Source: an uncultured Clostridia bacterium
Lineage (GTDB): Bacteria > Bacillota > Clostridia > Oscillospirales > CAG-382
Assembly (NCBI GenBank): GCA_944375955.1
Contig: CALWBE010000034.1
Location: 1 to 37,421 of the forward strand
Length of the DNA stretch: 37,421 nt
Reading direction: 5' to 3'
Shown: piece by piece, positions 30,865 through 37,421 of the stretch
Layout of the letters: each line of letters starts with the position of its first letter
Position numbering within the stretch: the stretch's first letter is position 1
Program-made: the position numbers and the translations under genes
Notes under the pieces: generated by a model
The model's database searches: none
Told to the model about the DNA's origin: nothing
The model's input: only the letters and a program-made list of their open reading frames with translations

Positions 30865-32511
30865 ATGTCTCAAAAGCTTATAAAAAATCAAAATTACACG
30901 TTAACAATAGAAAGTCTTTGCGGCAACGGAAACGGTGTTGGGCGCTATGACGGATTTGTGATTTTCGTTCCCAATTCTGCCGCGGGAGATACTTTAGAGG
31001 TAAAAATAATAAAAATAACAAAAAGCTATGCTGTCGGCAAAATAGAAAAAATTATTGTCAGCTCACCTCACAGACAAGCCGGCGGCTGTCCATATATGGC
31101 AAAATGCGGCGGATGCAGTTTTCAGCATATTACTTATGAAGAAGAATGCGTGATAAAAAAAGCTATGATAAACGACAGTTTGTCGCGTATAGGCGGTATA
31201 AACCTTTCGGTAAGCGAATTTTTCGGTGCGAAAAAACAAAATATAAACCGGTACCGCAATAAAGCTATTTATCCTGTCGCGTCAGATAAAAGCGGAAAGC
31301 TTATATCAGGCTTTTACGCGGCTATGACTCACCGTATAATTGAGCATTCTGATTGTATTATCGGCCCTGAAATATTTTCTCACATAAAAGACAGCGTTCT
31401 TTATATACTTACAAAGCTGTCAGTAAGAGCATATGACGAAGAAGACAAAACCGGCATTATACGCAGTATATATATGCGGAAAAACACTTTCGGTAAAGTA
31501 CTTTTAACGCTTATAGTCAATGCAGATACGTTAGGAGAAAAAAACGAATCGGAAATATGCAAATATCTTTGTGAAAAACATCCCGAAATCAGCGGAATAC
31601 TGCTTAATACAAATAAAAAAAGCGGAAATTCTCTTTTGGGAGATAATTGGCGGACATTATGGGGAGACAGCTATATTTATGACGTATTATGCGGAAAAAA
31701 ATTCCGCATAGCGCCCGCGGCATTTTATCAGGTGAATCACGATCAAACTGAGATTTTATATGAAAAAGCCCGTGAATTAGCGGATATAAAACCGGGAGAT
31801 GTAGTTTTTGATCTGTATTGCGGAACAGGAACTATAGGAATTATCTTATCTGAAAAGGACGTAAAACTTTTAGGCGTCGAAATAACTCCGGAAGCAGTCA
31901 TCGATGCTTGTGAAAATGCAAAAATGAACGGCATAAATGCCGAATTCATTTGTCTTGACGCAAAAGAGGCTCTTAACAGCCGCCGTCTGCATGAAAGAAA
32001 TCCGAATATAATAATAATTGATCCGCCCCGCAAAGGCTGCGGCTCTGACGCCGTAAGAGAAATAAGTTCTTTCGGAGCAGAAAAAATAATTTATATTTCA
32101 TGCAATCCTCAAACTTTGGCAAGAGATCTTGCAGACTTTGAAAAAAATGATTACCATGCTGAAAAAGCTGTTGGAGTTGACCTTTTCCCGAGAACAGGAC
32201 ATGTGGAGACGGTATGTTTATTGTCCAAACTAAAATCGACTCAGCATATCGAAGTTGAGCTGGATATGGACGAGCTGGATTTGACCGATGCAGAGAAGAA
32301 AGCTACCTATGATGAGATCAAGGCGTATGTTCTGGAGCATACCGGCTTGAAGGTCAGCAGCCTGTATATTGCTCAGGTGAAGCAGAAGTGCGGTATCATT
32401 GGGCGAGAGAATTACAACAAGCCGAAGTCTGAGGACACAAAGCAGCCGCAGTGTCCGCCGGAGAAGGAAAAGGCGATTATGGAGGCATTGAAGCACTTCG
32501 GGATGATTTAA
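30865..32511 (+). CDS. rlmD: 23S rRNA (uracil-C5)-methyltransferase RlmD with element-derived C-terminal tail
   Basis: A 548-residue RumA/TrmA-family enzyme using SAM to methylate uracil in 23S rRNA (U1939 by family). Order: TRAM domain (5-60), Fe-S cysteines Cys75, Cys81 and Cys84 (GGCPYMAKCGGC), SAM loop VFDLYCGTGTIGI, DPPRKGCG and the nucleophile in YISCNPQTLARDL. The ordinary end of the family, GHVETVCLLS, falls at about residue 453. The remaining 95 residues (from 32224: IEVELDMDELDLTDAEKKA... to KHFGMI) are in DNA of higher G+C and different codon use. This fits insertion of an element at the rlmD 3' end that supplies a new in-frame tail and keeps the enzyme whole. Confidence 0.92.
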   Translation: MSQKLIKNQNYTLTIESLCGNGNGVGRYDGFVIFVPNSAAGDTLEVKIIKITKSYAVGKIEKIIVSSPHRQAGGCPYMAKCGGCSFQHITYEEECVIKKAMINDSLSRIGGINLSVSEFFGAKKQNINRYRNKAIYPVASDKSGKLISGFYAAMTHRIIEHSDCIIGPEIFSHIKDSVLYILTKLSVRAYDEEDKTGIIRSIYMRKNTFGKVLLTLIVNADTLGEKNESEICKYLCEKHPEISGILLNTNKKSGNSLLGDNWRTLWGDSYIYDVLCGKKFRIAPAAFYQVNHDQTEILYEKARELADIKPGDVVFDLYCGTGTIGIILSEKDVKLLGVEITPEAVIDACENAKMNGINAEFICLDAKEALNSRRLHERNPNIIIIDPPRKGCGSDAVREISSFGAEKIIYISCNPQTLARDLADFEKNDYHAEKAVGVDLFPRTGHVETVCLLSKLKSTQHIEVELDMDELDLTDAEKKATYDEIKAYVLEHTGLKVSSLYIAQVKQKCGIIGRENYNKPKSEDTKQPQCPPEKEKAIMEALKHFGMI

Positions 32512-32522
32512 GGAGGGCGTAT

Positions 32523-32748
32523 ATGGAGCGTTTGATTTCCTGTAAGTTCAATGAAATTTGTCGACGGCAGTATGATAGCGATTGATACGATTGCCGTGGA
32601 GAACGAAGTAGCCGATAATATGTATCAGCGCTCAGAACTTGACTATTTGATTTACAATGCTCCTTTGGAGTATGCAGACCTTATTTTGAACGGCGATCCA
32701 GAAACATACTTGAAAACCATAACGGAATACAAACCTTTGGATAACTGA
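32523..32748 (+). pseudogene. DUF6061-like small protein, frameshifted near the N-terminus
   Basis: The frame from ATG 32551 gives 65 residues (KFVDGSMIAIDTIAVENEVAD...ending TEYKPLDN) that I recognise as the DUF6061 type common on Bacillota mobile elements; function unknown. The good ribosome site AAGGAGGG is farther upstream and serves ATG 32523, whose frame (MERLISCKFN) looks like the expected N-terminus but shifts out of frame at 32550 and stops after 20 codons. A small out-of-frame deletion at the junction explains both. A shortened product from ATG 32551 remains possible. It follows rlmD by 11 nt. Confidence 0.6.
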
Positions 32749-32755
32749 TTATACC

Positions 32756-32795
32756 ACCGCCGGTAGAAGCAATTCTACGGGCGGTTTTCTTTATA
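32756..32795 (+). terminator. Terminator after the rlmD/DUF6061 unit
   Basis: ACCGCCGGTAGAA (32756-32768) pairs with TTCTACGGGCGGT (32773-32785), one mismatch, loop GCAA, followed by TTTCTTTAT. The rest of the gap to 32963 contains no convincing gene; a clear promoter for the phosphatase was not identified. Confidence 0.75.
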
Positions 32796-32963
32796 TCAAT
32801 ACTTTTGCCTTCGAATATACGTATTGTTTTCTTATGGCTGAGTTATTTATCCTGTGTTTTTACATGCATTTAACAGAATATTGGTTTCTCACTTTACATC
32901 CCATGAGTATACTTAATAACGTGGAAAATCAAAAATCTAAAGAAAACATGGAGGTAATCCAAA

Positions 32964-34553
32964 ATGAAAAAAATGATTACGGCTTTACTTGCTCTGTGTA
33001 TGTTACTGAGCGTATTTACAGGCTGTTCCACCCAGCCTCAGACTTCGAGTGAGACTACGCAACCCAATTCCACTGCGCAATCTATCGCCAACAACCCTGT
33101 TAATAATGTAGCAGAGGTGGAAGCTCCCACCGCACCCAAGTATGTATTTCTATTCATCGGCGATGGTATGAGCTATCCTCAGTTCCAGGCCGCTGCCGAT
33201 TATCTGGGTGCTATCGCTGACGACGATTACGAAAAGGCTCTGCCCAGCACCAAGTATGACACTCGTGAAGGTGCTGTACTGGACGGTCCTGTGGATCTGT
33301 GCTTTATGGACTTTGCGGTTGCCGGTTCTGCTGTGACCTACGACTCCTGCTCTTTTGCTCCCGACTCCGCTTCTACCGCAACTTCCATTGCTACCGGCAA
33401 AAAAACCTACTCCGGAATGATCAATGTGGATGAAAGTGGTGCAACTGCCTATGAGACCATTGCAGAAAAGCTCCACGACCAGAAGGGTTGGAAGGTTGGC
33501 GTCATCAGCTCCGTCAACCTGAACCATGCCACCCCCGCTGCTTTCTACGCTCATCAGGCCAGCCGCAACAACTACTATGAAATCGGTGTGGAACTGGTGG
33601 AATCCGGCTTCGAGTATTTTGCCGGCGGCGGTCTGAAGAAGATCACCGGCAACGATAAGGATAAGACCAGCCTGTACGATCTGGCAGAAGCTGCCGGTTA
33701 TAAGGTCACCTACACGCAGGCTGACGCAGAAGCCATCACCGCTGCTGATGGCAAGGTCATTCTGATTGACGAGCATCTTGCAGATTCCGATGCCATGGAT
33801 TACGACATGGATCGTAATGACGGCGAATGGGCACTGGCAGATTATGTTGCCAAAGGCATTGAGGTTCTGGACAACGATACCGGCTTCTTCATGATGTGCG
33901 AGGGCGGCAAGATCGACTGGGCCTGCCACGCCAACGATGCAGGCGCTACCGTTACCGATACTCTGGCGATGGCTGAAGCAGTACAGGTTGCTGTGGACTT
34001 CGCCAAGGAGCATCCCGAAGAAACCCTGATTCTGGTTACCGGCGACCATGAAACCGGCGGTTTGACCATTGGCTTTGCCGGTACGGACTATGATACCTAT
34101 CTGGATACCCTCGCTAACCAGACCATCTCCTACGCACAGTTCGATGAACAGTATGTAAACAAATACAAGGAAACCGGCACCTCATTTGAAGATGCCATGA
34201 AGGATGTTGAAACTCTGTTCGGTTTGAAGCTCTCCGGTACTGAGGATGACAGACTGGTGCTGACTGAGTATGAAGTCCAGCGTCTGCGTACTGCATACGA
34301 CCTGATCATAAGCGACTACAGCGTTGATGACTTCACTCAGGAACAGTACGTGCTCTACGGCACCTACAACCCCTTCTCCGTCACAGTGACCCACATTCTG
34401 AACAACAAGGCCGGTGTGGACTTTACCAGCTACTCTCACACGGGCCTGCCGGTCGCAGTCTTTGCTGACGGTGTCGGTGCCGAAGATTTCGGTGGCTACT
34501 ATGATAACACTGATATCTACAACAAACTGGCAAATCTGCTGGAAGTAAAGTAA
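32964..34553 (+). CDS. phoA: Lipoprotein alkaline phosphatase (PhoA family)
   Basis: A 529-residue secreted phosphatase. Residues 1-21 are a lipoprotein signal with lipobox FTGC (Cys21), followed by a Ser/Thr/Gln-rich linker. The catalytic core shows metal-binding Asp67 in FLFIGDGMS, the nucleophile Ser135 in APDSASTATSIATGKKTYSG, GGKIDWACHANDA and VTGDHETGGLT near the C-terminal half. It would release phosphate from organic phosphates outside the cell. Ribosome site GGAGG lies 10 nt before ATG 32964. GC-rich codons mark it as part of the acquired segment; it stands next to YibE/F, likely as a cargo module. Confidence 0.93.
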   Translation: MKKMITALLALCMLLSVFTGCSTQPQTSSETTQPNSTAQSIANNPVNNVAEVEAPTAPKYVFLFIGDGMSYPQFQAAADYLGAIADDDYEKALPSTKYDTREGAVLDGPVDLCFMDFAVAGSAVTYDSCSFAPDSASTATSIATGKKTYSGMINVDESGATAYETIAEKLHDQKGWKVGVISSVNLNHATPAAFYAHQASRNNYYEIGVELVESGFEYFAGGGLKKITGNDKDKTSLYDLAEAAGYKVTYTQADAEAITAADGKVILIDEHLADSDAMDYDMDRNDGEWALADYVAKGIEVLDNDTGFFMMCEGGKIDWACHANDAGATVTDTLAMAEAVQVAVDFAKEHPEETLILVTGDHETGGLTIGFAGTDYDTYLDTLANQTISYAQFDEQYVNKYKETGTSFEDAMKDVETLFGLKLSGTEDDRLVLTEYEVQRLRTAYDLIISDYSVDDFTQEQYVLYGTYNPFSVTVTHILNNKAGVDFTSYSHTGLPVAVFADGVGAEDFGGYYDNTDIYNKLANLLEVK

Positions 34554-34570
34554 GCAAGTGACTGAAACGG

Positions 34571-34602
34571 TACAGGGGGCGTATCCACGCTCCCTGTATT
34601 TG
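34571..34602 (+). terminator. Weak terminator after phoA
   Basis: TACAGGGGGCG (34571-34581) pairs with CGCTCCCTGTA (34588-34598), one G-U, loop TATCCA, followed only by TTTGTG. The T-run is short, so read-through into yibE/F is likely. Confidence 0.55.
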
Positions 34603-34623
34603 TGTATATGGAGAAAAGAATAA

Positions 34624-35769
34624 ATGACTCACAATATGAAAAAAAGCAAGACTTTTGGTCCGGTGGTGCTATGGCTGTGCCTACTGGTAGTGTTGATTTT
34701 ACTTCCCACCGGCTACGAAAGTGCCATGTCTTACAAGAATGCGGACCGAGTGGACGCCCTGGTATTGTCAACGGACGAAAGCGACATTGTAGACACCGGA
34801 TTGGTTCGCAGCGGAGAGCAGCGGTGCCAGGTGCGGATTATGGGCGGTCAGTTTGAAGGCACAGAATGTACTGCCGTCAATCGGCTTAACGGCTCACTGG
34901 CGGAGGACAAGCTCTTTTCCCCGGGCGACCGGGCATTTGTAGTGGTCAGCCACGCCGGGGGTGAAATCACCACGGTATATATGACCGACCACTACCGATT
35001 AGATAAGGAGGTGATTCTTGCCGGACTGTTCCTGCTGCTGCTTCTGTTGTTTGCCAGGGGTACAGGTGTGCGGGCAATCCTGTCTTTCGTTGATACGGTT
35101 TTGCTCCTGTGGAAGGTGCTGATTCCTGGCTTGCTGAAAGGCTGGAATCCAATTTGGGTTTCTCTGGGGCTGGTGTTGGTGCTTACATTTTTGGTGCTGA
35201 GCCTGATCTACGGTTGGGGTCGGCGGTGTATGGCAGCTACCGCCGGTGCAGCGCTTGGAATAATGGTAACAGCAGTTCTGGGCTATTTCTTTACCGATCT
35301 GTTCCAAATCCACGGAGCGGTAATGGAATCCAGCGAAAGTCTGCTGTATGCCGGATACCAGTATCTTGATTTAACAAAAATCTTCGTGGCATCCATTTTC
35401 CTCGGTTCCTCCGGTGCCGTGATGGATTTATCCGTGGACATTTGCTCCTCCATTTATGAAGTCGTACAGAAGAAGCCGGACATCTCTGCAAAGGAAGCAA
35501 TCTCCTCCGGCTTTGCAGTCGGTCGTGCCGCCTGCGGTTCTACCACCACGACACTTCTGCTGGCCTACTCCGGCAGCTACATTGCCCTTCTCATGGTTTT
35601 CATGGCCCAGGGTACACCCGTGGCACTGATGCTTAATTATAAATATGTGGCAGCAGAGATTGTACACACCATCATCGGTTCCTTCGGACTGGTGACGGTA
35701 GCACCGCTGACTGCCATCACCAGTGGTCTGCTGCTTACAAAAAACAAGAATAAACGGAACACTGAATAG
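34624..35769 (+). CDS. YibE/F-like membrane protein
   Basis: A 381-residue membrane protein of the YibE/F family. Residues about 12-32 form TM1, followed by an extracytoplasmic domain (to about 128), then about seven membrane segments with typical YibE/F stretches (GLLKGWNPIWVSLGLVLVL, and ASIFLGSSGAVMDLSVDICSS, KEAISSGFAVGRAACGSTTTTLLLAYSG). The family is widespread but has no established function; a transport role has been suggested. ATG 34624 with GGAG 10 nt upstream; an alternative ATG lies four codons on. Located 70 nt after phoA and 10 nt before the HAD fragment, so the three form one cargo unit. Confidence 0.85.
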   Translation: MTHNMKKSKTFGPVVLWLCLLVVLILLPTGYESAMSYKNADRVDALVLSTDESDIVDTGLVRSGEQRCQVRIMGGQFEGTECTAVNRLNGSLAEDKLFSPGDRAFVVVSHAGGEITTVYMTDHYRLDKEVILAGLFLLLLLLFARGTGVRAILSFVDTVLLLWKVLIPGLLKGWNPIWVSLGLVLVLTFLVLSLIYGWGRRCMAATAGAALGIMVTAVLGYFFTDLFQIHGAVMESSESLLYAGYQYLDLTKIFVASIFLGSSGAVMDLSVDICSSIYEVVQKKPDISAKEAISSGFAVGRAACGSTTTTLLLAYSGSYIALLMVFMAQGTPVALMLNYKYVAAEIVHTIIGSFGLVTVAPLTAITSGLLLTKNKNKRNTE

Positions 35770-35779
35770 GAGTGAGAAA

Positions 35780-36076
35780 ATGATTGATTTTAACGGCAAA
35801 AAAGGATTTATATGTGATATGGACGGCGTCATCTACCACGGAAATCGAGTACTTCCCGGCGTGGTGGAATTTATCGATTGGCTTCAACAGGAGAAGAAGG
35901 AGTATCTGTTCCTGACAAATAATAGTGGCTATACCCCTCGAGAATTACAGCAGAAGCTGCTTGTTCTGTCCCGTGTTTCCACACGGGAAACGATATCGGA
36001 GTTTGCCTTTCGCCCGACCTTGGTTTTGGATGGAGTTGGAAGTTCTGTTGAAATGGCTCGCGGTCAGAAATCATGA
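35780..36076 (+). pseudogene. Truncated HAD-superfamily phosphatase (NagD-like)
   Basis: Residues 1-59 are a clear NagD/HAD start: FICDMDGVIYHGNRVLPGVVEF with the nucleophile Asp in DMDG, and the second motif LFLTNNSGYTPRELQQKL. After about 35957 the text stops resembling the family (VLSRVSTRETISEFAF...) and the frame ends at 98 residues, against about 260 expected. All later catalytic motifs are missing, so it is inactive. The break probably marks a deletion or insertion end; a perfect 7-bp hairpin (35970-35976 with 35981-35987) lies just past it. It follows yibE/F by 10 nt with ribosome site GGAGTG. Confidence 0.75.
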
Positions 36077-36705
36077 AAATAGAATGTTTTCGGAATTATT
36101 TCCGTGAATCCCAATGAGGGAGAATGCGGTTAGTCGTTACGGCGTCTGAGAGGGATATTTGATTCAAAGAATTCGTCCATCTCTATCGGATGATTCCGAT
36201 GCACAATAAAAAGCCCTTTTCAGAATAAAAAAGGTCGTCGCACGGCAACAACAAAAAATTCCACAGTTTTCATTCCTATCAACGAATGAAGTCTGTGGGA
36301 TTTTTGTATTTTCGGAGAATGTAAAATATACAAACGGTCGCAGGTTTGTATATACACAGGTGACGAAAACGAGGGGCGTCCAGAGGAGAAAATCCCCTCG
36401 GCTCTGGGTTTCCAATAGGGGCGAGAACATCCCTGTTGGCACACGATTTTGCTTGCAAAGTCTAGTGTGTTATACCTTTGCTTCCGGCTGACGCTGGAAA
36501 GGGGCTGTCCCACGCCAGACAGACACTTTTCGGCGGCAGCAGAACAGGCGGATTTTGTGGGCTGTAAGCTACAAAAGACAAGGAATTTGCAATGAGCAAA
36601 ATCCGGCTGTTCGGGTGTAGTTGGCATAGGAAATCTTGAAGCTGTGCGGAAAGATTTTCTGTGCCGACGGGGGAGCAAGAGGTATATAAAAACCCGCCGC
36701 AGCGA
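36077..36705. other. 629-bp stretch without a convincing gene
   Basis: Short open frames occur on both strands, but none has a good ribosome site with family-like content. The stretch holds the long hairpin at 36254-36306 and GC-richer sequence from about 36360 on. It looks like intergenic control DNA of a Bacillota integrative element; no origin, attachment site or RNA gene could be identified with confidence. Confidence 0.5.
36254..36306. terminator. Long hairpin, probably a terminator
   Basis: AAAAATTCCACAG (to 36266) pairs with CTGTGGGATTTTT (from 36293), one G-U, and inside it TTCATTC pairs with GAATGAA around the loop CTATCAAC. A-run and T-run at the base suit termination in either direction. 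Confidence 0.6.
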
Positions 36706-37421
36706 TCAGCTCCCGTACCGTATTTTCTCCTGCTCCAACTCAAAGGGAATCGTCAATTTCTTTGGAAGCTCACTCACGGAGAGATTCAGAATTTGACGGA
36801 TTGCGATTTTTGCAAAGACGTTCGTTCTGCTCGTATCGCCGTCTGCCAGCTTTGTGATCTCAGCAGTTCCGGCAGAAAAGTCAAAACGGATTTCTCCCCA
36901 TTCATCGTCGTCGCTTACATACCGATGTACTGCTTTGTACTGGTATGCAGCGGCGGCGATTTTTTTATTTTTCTCGGTCAGCTTCAATTCCACCACACCA
37001 AGAACACCGGCATCCACCAATAATCCGGTCAGCTTGTCCACGATTTTTTTGTAAGCTCGCTCTGCTCCGCTGGTGCTGCTGTACTCGTAAGCGGTGGCAA
37101 GCTGTTCAAAAGAATAACGCTCGTCCCACGGCATCACTCGTCCACAATTCATGCAGATTGCATTTCTCTTTTCAAGGAAGAACTTTTCCTTACGGCTGAG
37201 CTTGTCAAAGGCAGTTTGCACCGCATCGGCACGAACACCGTTCCAGAGAATGTCCGCATAGTTCCAACTATCGTCACGGGTAACATCCTCGCCCGTTTCC
37301 TCGCTGTCCTCGTCCTGCATGGTCGAATAGAACGGAACACGGCTTCGGTTCTGCCTTGCAAGGGTCAGATATTCGGCGGCAGTTTCTTCGGTGCAGTTCT
37401 GCTCGGCGGCATATTCGGCAA
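36706..37421 (-). CDS. Sigma-factor-like element protein (partial, start beyond the right edge)
   Basis: The frame is open from the right edge (37421) to TGA 36706-36708, about 238 codons; the true start lies outside the window. The text includes CTEETAAEYLTLARQNRSRV, EDSEETGEDVTRDDSWNYADILWNG, a CMNCGRVMP pair of cysteines, and a helix-turn-helix-like SFEQLATAYEYSSTSGAERAYKKIV. I recall similar proteins annotated as sigma-70-like factors on Bacillota integrative elements and place it there with moderate confidence. The internal ATG at 37320 is not taken as the start because coding continues upstream of it. GC-rich codon use matches the element. Confidence 0.55.
   Translation of the reverse strand, partial: AEYAAEQNCTEETAAEYLTLARQNRSRVPFYSTMQDEDSEETGEDVTRDDSWNYADILWNGVRADAVQTAFDKLSRKEKFFLEKRNAICMNCGRVMPWDERYSFEQLATAYEYSSTSGAERAYKKIVDKLTGLLVDAGVLGVVELKLTEKNKKIAAAAYQYKAVHRYVSDDDEWGEIRFDFSAGTAEITKLADGDTSRTNVFAKIAIRQILNLSVSELPKKLTIPFELEQEKIRYGS

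Larger units (their letters stand above)
32224..37421. mobile_element. Integrative element (left part; continues past the right edge)
   Basis: From about 32,224 base composition and codon use change abruptly from AT-rich, AAA/ATA-dominated codons to GC-richer codons (CTG, GAG, GGC). The boundary falls within the rlmD 3' end; rumA/rlmD is an established insertion site for integrative conjugative elements in streptococci. The content is element-like: a DUF6061-type small gene, cargo genes, a broken HAD gene, and a sigma-factor-like gene typical of Bacillota elements. No integrase, relaxase or conjugation gene is within the window, and the right end is not seen, so the element type is undetermined. 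Confidence 0.7.

Noticed and set aside
32834..33052. 72-codon frame overlapping the phoA start
   Set aside because: It runs out of frame through the phoA signal peptide and has no ribosome site; phoA has GGAGG and full family similarity.
36164..36743. Several 90-150 codon minus-strand frames
   Set aside because: They overlap one another and a terminator-like hairpin, show no recognisable motif, and lack ribosome sites.
1..37421. CRISPR array, rRNA genes, restriction-modification or toxin-antitoxin pair
   Set aside because: No regularly spaced repeats, no rRNA-like sequence and no recognisable members of those defence families were found on reading.

Overview
The window looks like a chromosomal segment of an anaerobic, endospore-forming Bacillota (Clostridia-type). 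The reasons are a complete spoIIA operon (spoIIAA-spoIIAB-sigF), a GerA-type germinant receptor operon, strong GGAGG ribosome binding sites, consensus TTGACA/TATAAT promoters, and AT-rich intergenic DNA. No rRNA gene or other species marker is present, so the placement is by gene content only. About 32.2 kb is ordinary host chromosome. From about 32,224 to the right edge the DNA is visibly richer in G+C, uses different codons and has the content of an integrative element.

Layout. 1-660: tRNA-Gln with promoter and terminator, then the fru promoter. 661-6293 (+): a self-contained fructose phosphotransferase operon, with DeoR-type regulator, 1-phosphofructokinase, fused EIIABC, HPr and Enzyme I; an intrinsic terminator separates HPr from EI. 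6382-8303 (-): acpP-nifS-nifU. 8551-11671 (+): HD-domain protein and a PhoP/PhoR-like two-component pair. 11884-15085 (-): deoxynucleoside catabolism operon deoC-deoD-deoB-cdd. 15322-16753 (-): a secreted stalk-domain surface protein whose C-terminal domain has decayed, behind a consensus promoter and a leader of about 135 nt. 17134-19921 (-): a four-gene cluster of a sensory-rhodopsin-transducer-family protein, PduL phosphotransacylase, a divergent NifU-like protein and a GGGtGRT protein. I regard this as the least understood system in the window.

20133-24909 (+): germination genes (gerAA, a very short gerAC-like lipoprotein, gerAB), then spoIIAA-spoIIAB-sigF. 24984-26396 (-): pyruvate kinase. 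26656-28251 (+): K+(Na+)/H+ antiporter with C-terminal TrkA-C-like domains. 28369-30649 (-): hexosamine-kinase-like gene and galactonate dehydratase. 30865-32511 (+): rlmD, a 23S rRNA uracil methyltransferase whose last ~95 residues come from DNA of foreign composition, consistent with an element inserted at its 3' end. 32523-37421: a DUF6061-like fragment, lipoprotein alkaline phosphatase, YibE/F membrane protein, a truncated HAD phosphatase, about 600 bp without a convincing gene, and a partial sigma-factor-like element gene running off the right edge.

How it fits together. The host part combines sugar uptake and glycolysis (fructose PTS, pyruvate kinase), salvage of deoxynucleosides to acetaldehyde and glyceraldehyde-3-phosphate, sugar-acid and hexosamine use, Fe-S assembly, and sporulation/germination. 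The right end adds phosphate-scavenging cargo on a mobile element. Function assignments are from recognising protein families by eye; no database search was run.
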